DNA from: Alphaproteobacteria bacterium
GTDB taxonomy: Bacteria > Pseudomonadota > Alphaproteobacteria > GCA-016699305
Assembly (NCBI GenBank): GCA_016699305.1
Contig: CP064970.1
Coordinates: forward strand, 930,001-994,000
Length of the DNA: 64,000 nt
Reading direction: 5' to 3'
Shown: positions 40,859-49,720 of the stretch, in pieces
Position numbering within the stretch: the first letter of the stretch is position 1
Layout of the letters: each line of letters opens with the position of its first letter
Position numbers and translations under genes: made by a program
Notes under the pieces: generated by a model
What the model was told of the DNA's origin: nothing
The model's input: the letters and a program-made list of their open reading frames with translations, nothing else
The model's database searches: none

Positions 40859-42800
40859 GAAGCGGCAGTCTAACACAACTTTTTCCGACAAAGCGGCTTT
40901 CGCTAGGGCCGTGCTGGGCTGGTACGACAAAGCGCGGCGCGATCTGCCTTGGCGCGCAAAACCAGGTCAACATATTGATCCGTATCATGTTCTTGTCAGC
41001 GAATTCATGCTGCAACAAACCACCGTAGCCACCGTCCGACCGCGTTTCGAGGACTTTATCGCCCGTTGGCCGCGCATGGAGGACCTGGCCCAAGCCCAGG
41101 AAAGCCAAGTCTTACAGGCTTGGTCGGGCCTGGGTTATTACCGCCGCGCACGTTTCTTACATGCTTGCGCCCGCGCGGTGATGGCCCAGCATGGAGGGCG
41201 TCTGCCCGATGATCCGGCGCAATTGGCGCATTTGCCTGGAATCGGGCCGTATACGGCAGGAGCGATTGCCGCCATCGCCTTTGATCGACCCGAGGCCGCC
41301 GTGGACGGCAATATCGAGCGAGTCCTGGCCAGAGTCTTGGACATCGACACGCCTTTGCCCGCCGCCAAGCCGGAATTGCGGCAAGCCGCCGCAAGGCTGG
41401 TGCCGCCGCGCCGAGCGGGCGACTACACCCAAGCCCTGATGGATCTGGGCACGGCCATCTGCACCCCGCGCGCGCCGGATTGTTCCGCTTGCCCACTGGC
41501 CCAGCTATGCCAGGGCCAGTGGGCTGGTCATGCGTCTAGCCTGCCCGTACGCGCCCCAACCAAGACCAAGACCGAACTGCACGAGATGGCCTATTGGCTG
41601 GAGGACGCCCGAGGCCGAGTCCTTTTGCGGCATCGTCCAGAAGACGGCCTTTTGGGCGGGTTGCTGGACCTGCCTTGTTATGCTTTGAACGCGGGGGATA
41701 TCCCCACCCCCGCCCAAATCCGCCGCCATGCGCCCTTGTTGGCCGATTGGCGGTTACAAAAACCGCCCGTGCGGCATATCTTCACGCACCGTATCCTGTT
41801 GCGCCATCTGGCCACGGCCCGGCTGTCCGAAACGATCCGTGCACCACAAGGCGCTTTCTGGCTTGACGCGGCGGCCATCGCAAGCGAGGGTATATCCACC
41901 CTTTTTGATAAGACCCGACGGATGGCCGTGAAACACCTGACACGTTCCTTATGCTTCCTGACCCTGGGGCTGGGCTTGGCCGGAGCGGCCACTGCCGCCG
42001 AACCGACGCCCGCGCCCGCCGCGCCTCCTGTCGTATCGGAGCCTGTCGCCGCCGCATCGACGCCAAGCCCCACGGCAACGCCCAACCCCTTGCCCCGCAG
42101 ATCAAGACTGAGCGGCGACGCGGTGGTCGAAGACCCCAGCACCATCACCTTTTTGCCCGTCACTCTCGACCGCTTGGCCAGCTTGTTGTTGCGCTTTAAA
42201 GCGGTGGATATAGGCCGCGACGACGTGATCGACGACTTCGCGCGTTTGTTCCAATGCGAAATATATGAATACAATCACCAGGACGAATTTTTGTGGAAGA
42301 AGGCGCAAGTCGCCCTACGCCGCGACATCCAAAAACGCTTCACACGTCTGCCCACGCATCTGGAATTCGTGGCCACACGGCGGCTTGGAAAATACGATTT
42401 CAAGCGCCACCTGTTCCTGCTGCACCATGACAGCCCGATCAATAAACTATCGTCATTCACCTTCGCCTTCACCGATCAGGAGATCGACGTGCCGTGCTTG
42501 GCGGATGCGCCTGCCACTTGGTTTCCCTATACCTACAAGGTCTCGTTGGACTATCCCTTGACCTTAGAGGGACTGCCCATGAACGAGGAACAAGCCAAGG
42601 CCCTGCTTAACAGCATGCTGCAAAACGACAATCAGGAGCGCGTGATCCATGTGCGCTTCCGCTTTGACGTCGTGCATGTCCCGACCATCAGGAAACAAAA
42701 GACCGATGTCGATATGGAAGCCGAAATGCAGCAGGTGGATTTCTTCGCGGACAAAGAAATGCGGCAACTGATCTATGCCTATCAACCCTTCTATCAGTAA
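40857..42800 (+). CDS. mutY: Adenine DNA glycosylase MutY, reading frame continuing into a secreted-protein gene
   Basis: The first ~355 residues are a full MutY, which removes adenine mispaired with 8-oxoguanine. Visible are LPWR and MLQQTTV, the helix-hairpin-helix GIGPYTAGAIAAIAF with catalytic Asp in VDGNIERVL, the 4Fe-4S ligands C202, C209, C212, C218 (C-x6-C-x2-C-x5-C), and a NUDIX-like C-terminal domain. After STLFDKTRR the frame runs without a stop into MAVKHLTRSL, a signal peptide, and a second protein. One extra T in the five-T run at 41902-41906 would end MutY with TGA TAA, so the fusion probably reflects a 1-base deletion or error. GGGAGA lies ten bases before ATG 40857; GTG 40836 is an alternative. 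Confidence 0.88.
   Translation: MKRQSNTTFSDKAAFARAVLGWYDKARRDLPWRAKPGQHIDPYHVLVSEFMLQQTTVATVRPRFEDFIARWPRMEDLAQAQESQVLQAWSGLGYYRRARFLHACARAVMAQHGGRLPDDPAQLAHLPGIGPYTAGAIAAIAFDRPEAAVDGNIERVLARVLDIDTPLPAAKPELRQAAARLVPPRRAGDYTQALMDLGTAICTPRAPDCSACPLAQLCQGQWAGHASSLPVRAPTKTKTELHEMAYWLEDARGRVLLRHRPEDGLLGGLLDLPCYALNAGDIPTPAQIRRHAPLLADWRLQKPPVRHIFTHRILLRHLATARLSETIRAPQGAFWLDAAAIASEGISTLFDKTRRMAVKHLTRSLCFLTLGLGLAGAATAAEPTPAPAAPPVVSEPVAAASTPSPTATPNPLPRRSRLSGDAVVEDPSTITFLPVTLDRLASLLLRFKAVDIGRDDVIDDFARLFQCEIYEYNHQDEFLWKKAQVALRRDIQKRFTRLPTHLEFVATRRLGKYDFKRHLFLLHHDSPINKLSSFTFAFTDQEIDVPCLADAPATWFPYTYKVSLDYPLTLEGLPMNEEQAKALLNSMLQNDNQERVIHVRFRFDVVHVPTIRKQKTDVDMEAEMQQVDFFADKEMRQLIYAYQPFYQ
41922..42800 (+). CDS. 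Secreted hypothetical protein, probably a separate gene inside the mutY frame
   Basis: From ATG 41922 this gives a 292-residue exported protein: signal peptide (SLCFLTLGLGLAGAATA-AE), a Pro/Thr/Ala-rich linker to about residue 65, then a globular domain of about 225 residues with ITFLPVTLDRLASLLLRFKA, QCEIYEYNHQDEFLWKKAQV and VIHVRFRFDVVHVPTIRK. It may belong to the DUF4852 family, which I recall only vaguely. A functional signal peptide in the middle of MutY makes no sense, so this is best read as its own gene with an internal start. The ribosome-binding site is weak (CGACGG), so translation may depend on mutY. Confidence 0.65.
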   Translation: MAVKHLTRSLCFLTLGLGLAGAATAAEPTPAPAAPPVVSEPVAAASTPSPTATPNPLPRRSRLSGDAVVEDPSTITFLPVTLDRLASLLLRFKAVDIGRDDVIDDFARLFQCEIYEYNHQDEFLWKKAQVALRRDIQKRFTRLPTHLEFVATRRLGKYDFKRHLFLLHHDSPINKLSSFTFAFTDQEIDVPCLADAPATWFPYTYKVSLDYPLTLEGLPMNEEQAKALLNSMLQNDNQERVIHVRFRFDVVHVPTIRKQKTDVDMEAEMQQVDFFADKEMRQLIYAYQPFYQ

Positions 42801-42866
42801 GAGAGACAGTCGCAGCGCTGTCTATTTCCGCTTGGCAAGCCCCTCTCCAACACCTACGGATACACC

Positions 42867-43595
42867 ATGAGACCTTCTGGACGTTCCCTTCAAGAAATGC
42901 GGCCCGTATCGCTAAAGACCGGCGCCGTTCCCTATGCAGAAGGCTCGTGCCTGATCACCATCGGCAACACCCAGGTCCTATGCGCGGCCACGGTCGAGGA
43001 AAGAACCCCGCCTTTCCTGCGCAACACCGGATTGGGCTGGGTGACGGCGGAATACGGCATGTTGCCCCGCGCCACCCATCAGCGCACCGAGCGCGAGGCC
43101 GTGCGCGGTCGGCAGACCGGCCGCACGCAAGAGATTCAGCGTCTGATCGGTCGTTCCTTGCGTTCGGTCACGGACCGCGCCGCCTTGGGCGAGCGTCAGA
43201 TACGCCTGGACTGCGACGTGCTGGTGGCCGATGGCGGAACCCGTACAGCCGCCATCACCGGATCCTATGTCGCCTTGCATTTGGCCTGCTTGCATATGAT
43301 GCGCACGGGGGCCCTGGCGGCGATGCCGCTGCGCGACACCGTGGCGGCCATTTCCTGCGGTTTGGTGGAAGGTCAGGCGCGATTGGACCTGGACTTCGCC
43401 GAAGACTCGAACGCCCAGGCCGACGCCAATTTCGTCTTTACCGGCCAAGGCCATGTGGTGGAAGTGCAGGTCGGCTCGGAAGGTCTGCCCTTTTCCCAGG
43501 ACGATTTCATCAGCCTTCTCACCCTGGGCCAAGACGGCGCATCCCGCCTACGCGCCATCCAGATGGAAGCCATCGAGACCGCTGGCCACATGTAA
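42867..43595 (+). CDS. rph: Ribonuclease PH
   Basis: A 242-residue phosphorolytic exoribonuclease that trims tRNA 3' ends. It begins [19 protein letters not shown] and holds [19 protein letters not shown], the Arg-rich [55 protein letters not shown] and [10 protein letters not shown], all RNase PH signatures. Length is typical. It lies 66 bases downstream of the secreted protein and convergent to the glycosyltransferase gene. Confidence 0.97.
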   Translation: MRPSGRSLQEMRPVSLKTGAVPYAEGSCLITIGNTQVLCAATVEERTPPFLRNTGLGWVTAEYGMLPRATHQRTEREAVRGRQTGRTQEIQRLIGRSLRSVTDRAALGERQIRLDCDVLVADGGTRTAAITGSYVALHLACLHMMRTGALAAMPLRDTVAAISCGLVEGQARLDLDFAEDSNAQADANFVFTGQGHVVEVQVGSEGLPFSQDDFISLLTLGQDGASRLRAIQMEAIETAGHM

Positions 43596-43643
43596 GATTC
43601 CGAATCCGTTATCGAAGGAACGAATTAAATACAACTCCGTCTA

Positions 43644-44405
43644 TCACCCCATCCGTTTAACCACCGCTCGCGCGGCATAATGGGCAAAGCACCATAGGGA
43701 ATAGGGCAAAGACAGGCATTCGACATGGCGATAGGTATGCCAGGCCCAGCTGGCGGCGCGGCACGGGCGGCTGGAAAGACTGCCGGGCGCGCGGCGATAG
43801 AGGGTCAAGGGGGCAGGCAGGCCAATGGCCGTGCGGCCCGGCGGGTGGATGCGGGGTGAAAGCAGGCTTAACCACAGCACATAATCATCCACCGGCTCGT
43901 TGCGGATGGTGACGGGGCCTGATTGTTCACGGTCGATCATGGCCGAGGAACACACGATGGCCGTGTTGCACAACAAGGCGCGATAGGTCAGGCGTTCGGG
44001 CACAGCATGCCCACGGCCCAGCGGCGCGCCTTGCGCGTCGATGGCCTGCCAGCCGGTATAGGTCAGGGGCGTGGGGGTTGCGCGATGCGCGGCAGTTTGC
44101 GCGGCCAATTTATCGGAATGCCAGGAATCATCCGCATCCAGAAAGGCCAGAAAGCGGCCCTTGGCCTCGGCCAAGGCGCGGGCGCGCGCCAAAGCGGGAC
44201 CGGCCCTGCCCTTCCCTGACAATAATCGGATGCGCGGGTCTTTGCGGCTCCATGCGGCCAGCATCTCTTGGCTGCCGTCATCCGAGCCGTCATCGGCCAC
44301 CAACCATTCCCAATCGGTCAGGCTTTGCGCGTCGATTCCCGCTTTGGCCATCGGCAAGGTGCGGGCGGCGTTCCAGGCGGGAGTCAGGATGGAGATAAGA
44401 GGCAT
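43644..44405 (-). CDS. Family 2 glycosyltransferase
   Basis: A 253-residue GT-A fold transferase. The N-terminus is LISILTPAWNAARTLPMA, followed by the nucleotide-sugar motifs LVADDGSDDGSQEML and the DxD in FLAFLDADDSWH. The C-terminal part is basic and hydrophobic, so it may sit at the membrane surface. The donor and acceptor cannot be told; cell-surface polysaccharide is the usual target. Its ATG overlaps the aat end by 22 bases, so the two are coupled. Confidence 0.88.
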   Translation of the reverse strand: MPLISILTPAWNAARTLPMAKAGIDAQSLTDWEWLVADDGSDDGSQEMLAAWSRKDPRIRLLSGKGRAGPALARARALAEAKGRFLAFLDADDSWHSDKLAAQTAAHRATPTPLTYTGWQAIDAQGAPLGRGHAVPERLTYRALLCNTAIVCSSAMIDREQSGPVTIRNEPVDDYVLWLSLLSPRIHPPGRTAIGLPAPLTLYRRAPGSLSSRPCRAASWAWHTYRHVECLSLPYSLWCFAHYAARAVVKRMG

Positions 44406-45064
44406 GGCGGCTCACTCTGAGACAGGTCATGAACAGGGAAACGGGCCTCCAGCGTCAAGGCTTGCTCCAGGCGTTGATGATAGGCGTCGCGGTCTATCTC
44501 GATACAGCCGAATTGGCCCAGATGCTGCGTGTGGAATTGGGCGTCCAGCAGGCTGAACCCGCCCAACCGCAGCCGCGCCACCAGATCGACCAACGCGACC
44601 TTACTGGCGTCGCGCTTATGGTGAAACATGCTCTCGCCAAAGAACGCGCCGCGTAGGGCGATGCCGAACAAGCCGCCGACCAGATCACCCCCTTGCCAGC
44701 ATTCCACCGAATGGGCGAACCCGGCGGCATGCAATTGACGATACAGGCGTTGCAAGGGTTGGCTGATCCATGTGCCCGTGCTGTCCGGACGCGGCGCGGC
44801 GCATGCGGCCACGACCTGGGAAAAGGCGGTATCACATCGCAGATCAAAGCGCAGCTGACGCAAGCTTCGTGCCAAACGGCGAGGTAGATGAAACGCGGCA
44901 TCCAAGGGAATCACGCCGCGCGCGCGCGCCTCATACCATTTGATGCTGGCGTCATCGGCGCTTTCTGACATGGGAAAAATGCCGCAAGCATAGGCGCGCA
45001 AGGCCATCTGAGGCGTGATAAGCGGGTCTTGGCTTGGCGGCGCAGGGCCGAGGGGGCCGTCCAT
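44384..45064 (-). CDS. aat: Leucyl/phenylalanyl-tRNA-protein transferase
   Basis: A 226-residue enzyme that adds Leu or Phe from aminoacyl-tRNA to N-terminal Arg or Lys of proteins and so marks them for ClpS/ClpAP degradation. Family motifs: ALRAYACGIFPMSESADD, then KWYEARARGVIPLD, STGTWISQPLQRLYRQLHAAG, AHSVECWQGGDLVGGLFGIA and FFGESMFHHKRDASKVAL. ATG 45064 is chosen; a GTG at 45094 would overlap the upstream gene. Neither start has a strong ribosome-binding site. Confidence 0.95.
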   Translation of the reverse strand: MDGPLGPAPPSQDPLITPQMALRAYACGIFPMSESADDASIKWYEARARGVIPLDAAFHLPRRLARSLRQLRFDLRCDTAFSQVVAACAAPRPDSTGTWISQPLQRLYRQLHAAGFAHSVECWQGGDLVGGLFGIALRGAFFGESMFHHKRDASKVALVDLVARLRLGGFSLLDAQFHTQHLGQFGCIEIDRDAYHQRLEQALTLEARFPVHDLSQSEPPCLLSPS

Positions 45065-45083
45065 GGCGATTGCTGCGGCCTTA

Positions 45084-45794
45084 TCAGATTCCACCGGGCG
45101 GCTTAAAGTTCATCTGCACGCCCGCTTTTTCCCATTTTTGCTGAGTCGTGGCGATGCTTTGCTGGGTTGCGGAAGCCTGCATGGCCTGGCCGTAATCGGT
45201 GGGGGTGCGGCTGCTATTGGTACGCTCGGCCACCAATAAGTTATAGATAATGCCGGCCAAGCCGCCATCGGCCACCTGGCCGCTGCGGATGCCTTCATCT
45301 TGATGCTCGCGCGGCCCCCAAAAGATTTCAATGATCTTGGCCTCGCGCGCATTCGGCCCGCCACCCGCCTTGCCGCCACCGCCGGTTTTCCCGCCGCCGG
45401 TCTTGCCGTCTTCGCCTTCCTCGCCGTTCTGCTCGTCCTTGGGCCAGCAGGTGGTTTGCCACGAACAGTACAAGAAATCCTGCAGGGCCTGCGAGATAAA
45501 GGGCAGATTGGCGATGATGTCGCGGTACATGGTGGCGGCGTTGAAGATCGCCTCCTCCTCCAATTCCTGGACTTTCCTTTTCTCTTGCTCGGTCTTCATG
45601 CTCCCGCGCGCGGCATTGACGGGCTTGGCGAAATTGTCCTTCAAGCGACGAGCCAGCATGGCCAGCTCGTCGGCGCGTTCACGCTCGCCATTCTCGCGAT
45701 AAACTTCGGCGGCGGTGCCAAAACGCTTGATCAGGCATTCGCCCCAATACCACCAATCATTAAAAGGCGCGCGCTGGCTGTAGGTCTGAGCCAT
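45084..45794 (-). CDS. Hypothetical soluble protein with Gly/Lys-rich linker
   Basis: A 236-residue protein that I cannot place. The N-terminal ~110 residues are helical and charged (CLIKRFGTAAEVYRENGERE, then KTEQEKRKVQELEEEAIFNA), followed by TCWPKDEQN, a low-complexity Gly/Lys linker (about 128-150, GKTGGGKTGGGGKAGGG), and a C-terminal part with IIEIFWGPREHQDEG. It starts with ATG 45794 behind AAGGGAG. No signal peptide or membrane helix is seen. It is followed by aat on the same strand with a 19-base gap. Confidence 0.65.
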   Translation of the reverse strand: MAQTYSQRAPFNDWWYWGECLIKRFGTAAEVYRENGERERADELAMLARRLKDNFAKPVNAARGSMKTEQEKRKVQELEEEAIFNAATMYRDIIANLPFISQALQDFLYCSWQTTCWPKDEQNGEEGEDGKTGGGKTGGGGKAGGGPNAREAKIIEIFWGPREHQDEGIRSGQVADGGLAGIIYNLLVAERTNSSRTPTDYGQAMQASATQQSIATTQQKWEKAGVQMNFKPPGGI

Positions 45795-45862
45795 CTGTGT
45801 TCTCCCTTATTAAATGGCAGGATAAGTCAAACACGCGGACTCAACAACATCTAGGGCGCGTC

Positions 45863-46615
45863 TTATGCCCCCTCGCGCAGCGAGGCTTGCAACGCCAATA
45901 AATCCTTCCAGGCCAGGCGTTTGTGCATGGGTTGGCGCAGCAGATAGGCGGGGTGGAACATGGGTAAGGCCGGGCAGGACCATTCGGGGCCTTGATAGAC
46001 AAGCTTTTTGCCACGCAGGCGGGTGATGCCTTCGCCGCTGGCCAGCAGGGCCTTGGCCGCCGGTCCTCCCAAGGGAACCACCAGACGGGGCCGGATCAGG
46101 GCGATATGTCTTGCCACAAAGGGTTGGCAGGCGGCGACCTCTGCATCCGTGGGCGCGCGATTGCCCGGCGGACGCCAAAACACGATATTCGAGATATAGA
46201 CTCCGCTGCGGTCCAGGCCGATGGCCGCCAACATGCGATCCAACAAACGGCCACTGGGTCCGACAAAGGGCAGGCCTTGTTGGTCTTCCTCTTCGCCCGG
46301 CCCTTCGCCTATGAACATCACTGGGGCCTTGGGGTTGCCGTCGGCCAGCACCAGGCGGCGACCGGGTTGCTTCAGGGCGCAGCCTTCGAAGGATTCCAGC
46401 TCGTCGCGCAACGCTTCCAGGCTTTGCGCTTGCACACCCGATATCTGTGCGCCCGATACTTGGACAGTCGGGGCGATGGTCGGTGTTGATACGGGTGCGG
46501 AAACCGCTATGGGTTTGGCAGGGCGCGGCGCCAGGGCGTTCAGGCAGGTCTCGCCCACGCTGTCATCCGCCCCGGCCTCCATTTGCCAGATCAACGACTC
46601 AAGGCGTTTGTCCAT
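45863..46615 (-). CDS. Uracil-DNA glycosylase, family 4-like
   Basis: A 250-residue repair enzyme that removes uracil from DNA. After a 90-residue variable N-terminus come [20 protein letters not shown] (the GEGPG-xxED motif of family 4), [36 protein letters not shown] and [15 protein letters not shown] with the conserved HPAYLLR. Cys residues in [19 protein letters not shown] and WSCPALP could serve an iron-sulfur cluster, although the usual first CxxC pair shows only one cysteine. ATG 46615 overlaps the xerC stop by one base. Confidence 0.9.
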   Translation of the reverse strand: MDKRLESLIWQMEAGADDSVGETCLNALAPRPAKPIAVSAPVSTPTIAPTVQVSGAQISGVQAQSLEALRDELESFEGCALKQPGRRLVLADGNPKAPVMFIGEGPGEEEDQQGLPFVGPSGRLLDRMLAAIGLDRSGVYISNIVFWRPPGNRAPTDAEVAACQPFVARHIALIRPRLVVPLGGPAAKALLASGEGITRLRGKKLVYQGPEWSCPALPMFHPAYLLRQPMHKRLAWKDLLALQASLREGA

Positions 46616-47598
46616 CAGGGAGCCTCCGTCTTAGCCAAGGTGGCGCGGGCCTGGGCGCGAGGATGGGCCTTTTGGAAGCTTTGCATCAGGCGCGCATCCT
46701 CGATCGCCGTGTAACGCTGGGTGGTGGACAGGCTGGCATGGCCCAGCAAATCCTGCACGGCGCGCAAATCGGCCCCATGAGTCAACAAATGGGTGGCAAA
46801 GCTGTGGCGCAAGGCGTGGGGCGTGGCGTTTTCGGACAAGCCCATGGCCACGCGCAAGCGGCGCATCTGACGCTGGGCCACGGCAGGGTTTAGCCGCTTG
46901 CCGCGTATGCCGGGGAACAGAGGGGCTTCAGATCCGGCAGGCGGTGCCACCTTGATCCAGCGCGACAAGGCCTCGCGCACGGCGGGCAAGACGGGAGCCA
47001 TGCGGGTTTTGTTGCCTTTGCCATGGATGCGCAAGGTCTCTTGATCGCGCCAATCGCCCCGATTCAGGGCTAGGGCCTCGCCCAGACGCAGACCCGCGCC
47101 ATACAGCAAAATCAGCAAAGCGGCGTCGCGCGCGCCTTGCCAGGGGGCGCCTTGGGCCTCGTCCATCGCCATATCGGGCAAGGCCAGGGCATCGGACTCG
47201 CTCAAAGGGCGAGGCAACGGACGGGAAACGCGCGGCGGACGCAGCAAGGCCAGGGCCGGAAGGGCCAGGCCGCGTTCGCGCTCGAGCCAACGGGCAAAGC
47301 TACGCAAGGCGGCCAGTGCCCTGGCGCGGCTGGCCGCCCCCAATCCGCCCGTCGTGGCATGGGCCAGATAGGATCGCCAATCGGCCAGGCTTGTCGCGGC
47401 CAGATCGGCCAGATTGGGCGGCGCGCCCAGATGACCGGCCAGGAAAGCCAGACAGGCGCGCGCATCGCTGCCATAGGCCGCCACGGTATGCGCCGAAGCG
47501 CGACGCGAATCTTGCAATTCAAGCAGCCAAGCGCACAGCGCGTCATGCGTATCGGCGGCCAAGAAAAAGGCCAGATCGGGCGTGGGGCTTCGGGGCAT
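46615..47598 (-). CDS. xerC: Tyrosine recombinase XerC
   Basis: A 327-residue site-specific recombinase that resolves chromosome dimers at dif together with XerD. The N-terminal SAM-like domain covers about 1-110. The catalytic set R-K-H-R-H-Y is visible: [14 protein letters not shown] (Arg), [16 protein letters not shown] (Lys), [20 protein letters not shown] (His, Arg), [14 protein letters not shown] (His, Tyr nucleophile). Length and extent are those of chromosomal XerC, not a phage integrase. It is divergent from priA and followed by udg. Confidence 0.93.
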   Translation of the reverse strand: MPRSPTPDLAFFLAADTHDALCAWLLELQDSRRASAHTVAAYGSDARACLAFLAGHLGAPPNLADLAATSLADWRSYLAHATTGGLGAASRARALAALRSFARWLERERGLALPALALLRPPRVSRPLPRPLSESDALALPDMAMDEAQGAPWQGARDAALLILLYGAGLRLGEALALNRGDWRDQETLRIHGKGNKTRMAPVLPAVREALSRWIKVAPPAGSEAPLFPGIRGKRLNPAVAQRQMRRLRVAMGLSENATPHALRHSFATHLLTHGADLRAVQDLLGHASLSTTQRYTAIEDARLMQSFQKAHPRAQARATLAKTEAP

Positions 47599-47695
47599 GA
47601 AGAGAGTGTGCCGATTAATCGTCGATAAATCCAGGTTTGTGACGGCACTTGTTCATGTTTTTGCGATTGAGGAAAACGGGATATGCTGCCCATCG

Positions 47696-49687
47696 ATGAC
47701 AGATCGCCGCGTTTCCGTTTTGCTGCCGTTGCCCCTGGCGGGAGCCTATGATTATGGGGTGCCGGGGGACATGCGGGTCGCGCCGGGGGATTTTGTCACC
47801 GTGCCGCTGGGCGCGCGCCAGGCCACGGGCGTGGTATGGGACACGCCGCCTTCGGGCGTGGCCTCGGCTCGGTTAAAGAACATCGCGGCGCTTCGCGTGG
47901 ATATGCCGCCTTTGCCCGATATATCGCGGCGTTTCGTGGATTGGGTGGCCGGGTACACCCTGGCCCCTTCGGGCGCGGTGTTGCGTCTGGTGACGGGCGG
48001 CACGCAAGGCTTACAGCCCTTGAAACGCCAGCCCTCCGCCAAGACTGAACGGTTGATCGCACCTGCCGTCCCGCCGGGGCCGGGCGTGACGCTTTCCGCC
48101 GCCCAGGAACAGGCGGCTTTGCAGATCGGTCAGGCCTTGCAAGGCGGGTCCTGGTCGGCATTGGTCTTGGACGGCGTGACCGGTTCGGGCAAGACCGAGG
48201 TTTATGCAAAGGGGCTGGAGCAAGTCCTGAATCAGGGCGGCCAGGCCCTTGTTTTGTTGCCCGAGATCGCCTTGACCTCGGCCACATTGGCACGGTTGCG
48301 CGGGTGTTTGGGCGTCGAGCCTCTGGCCTGGCATTCGGGCCTGACCCCCGCCCAACGCCGCAAGGGTTGGAAAGACGTGGCCACCGGCAAGGCGCAGCTG
48401 ATGGTGGGGGCGCGTTCGGCCCTGTTCCTGCCTTTTGCCGATCTACGTTTGATCGTGGTGGACGAAGAGCATGACGGGTCCTATCGCCAAGAGGATGGCG
48501 TGTTGTATCACGCGCGGGATATGGCGGTGGCGCGGGCTTGGCTGGGCGGGGCGGTCGTGGTCTTGGCCAGCGCGACGCCTTCGCTGGAGACGCTGGCTAA
48601 TGTCGATAATGGACGTTATGCCCGATTGGTGCTGCCCGACCGCGTGGGCGCGGCGCGTATGCCGGATATAAAATTGGTCGATGTGCGGACGGACAAACCG
48701 CCCAAGGGGGCTTGGCTAAGCCCCAGTTTGCGCACGGCTTTGCAAGAAACGCTGCAAGCCGGACAACAGAGCTTGGTTTTCCTGAATCGGCGCGGCTATG
48801 CGCCTTTGTCCTTGTGCCGCAGTTGCGGGCATCGGATGATTTGCCCCAATTGCACGGCATGGCTGGTGGCGCATGATCGCGGGCGCAGCCTGCAATGCCA
48901 TCATTGCGGCCACGGCATGCCCAGCCCCAGCTCGTGCCCCTCTTGCCATGCGCCAGGGCCCCTTGCCGGATGCGGTCCGGGGATCGAGCGCGTGCATGAA
49001 GAGGTCGCAGCCTTGCTGCCGGGGGCGCGTCTGGCCTGCGTGGCCAGCGACTCGCCGCTGACCGCCAATGCTCAGGCTCTCCAAGCCATGGAACAAGGCG
49101 GGCTGGATGTATTGATCGGGACGCAATTGGTGGTCAAAGGGCATCATTTTCCGAATCTGACCTTGGTCGGGGTGGTGGATGCCGATCTGGGACTGGGCGG
49201 GGCGGATCCGCGCGCAGCAGAACGCTGTTTCCAGGTATTGCATCAGGTCTCGGGCCGCAGCGGGCGCGCCCAGATGCGTGGACGCGCCCTTATCCAAACG
49301 ACTCAGCCCGAACATCCGGTGATGAAGGCCTTGGCGCAAGGCGACCGCGACGGGCTGATGCGCGCCTTGCAAGGCGAACGTAAAGCTTTCGACATGCCGC
49401 CTTTCGGTCGTTGGGCGGCGTTGGTGCTGTCGGGCACCGACGAGGCCCAAGTGACGTGCGCGGCGCATGATTTGATCGTCTGCGCGCCCAGACTGGCCGA
49501 TGTGCGAATCCTGGGGCCTGCCCCCGCGCCGATGGCGCGGCTGCGGGGTCGGCATCGTCAGCGCCTGTTGATCAAGACCAAATTGGGCGTGCGTTTGCAG
49601 CCTATCGTGTCGGCATGGCTGGCGCAGGTGACGCCATCGCGCACGGTGCGCTTGCAGGTCGATATGGACCCATATAGCTTTCTTTGA
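47696..49687 (+). CDS. priA: Primosomal protein N' (replication restart helicase PriA)
   Basis: A 663-residue DNA helicase that reloads the replisome at collapsed forks. The N-terminal DNA-binding domain starts VSVLLPLPLAGAYDYGVPG. Walker A is LDGVTGSGKTEVYAKGLEQV near residue 160 and the DEEH box is VVDEEHDGSYRQED. The zinc-binding cysteines are in LCRSCGHRMICPNCTAWL and LQCHHCGHGMPSPSSCPSCH. ATG 47696 gives the expected N-terminus; the frame is open upstream to 47582 without similarity. It is followed by rodA after 33 bases. Confidence 0.97.
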   Translation: MTDRRVSVLLPLPLAGAYDYGVPGDMRVAPGDFVTVPLGARQATGVVWDTPPSGVASARLKNIAALRVDMPPLPDISRRFVDWVAGYTLAPSGAVLRLVTGGTQGLQPLKRQPSAKTERLIAPAVPPGPGVTLSAAQEQAALQIGQALQGGSWSALVLDGVTGSGKTEVYAKGLEQVLNQGGQALVLLPEIALTSATLARLRGCLGVEPLAWHSGLTPAQRRKGWKDVATGKAQLMVGARSALFLPFADLRLIVVDEEHDGSYRQEDGVLYHARDMAVARAWLGGAVVVLASATPSLETLANVDNGRYARLVLPDRVGAARMPDIKLVDVRTDKPPKGAWLSPSLRTALQETLQAGQQSLVFLNRRGYAPLSLCRSCGHRMICPNCTAWLVAHDRGRSLQCHHCGHGMPSPSSCPSCHAPGPLAGCGPGIERVHEEVAALLPGARLACVASDSPLTANAQALQAMEQGGLDVLIGTQLVVKGHHFPNLTLVGVVDADLGLGGADPRAAERCFQVLHQVSGRSGRAQMRGRALIQTTQPEHPVMKALAQGDRDGLMRALQGERKAFDMPPFGRWAALVLSGTDEAQVTCAAHDLIVCAPRLADVRILGPAPAPMARLRGRHRQRLLIKTKLGVRLQPIVSAWLAQVTPSRTVRLQVDMDPYSFL

Positions 49688-49720
49688 AATCTCTCGGCGC
49701 GTGTAGGGGAAGGTAAAATC

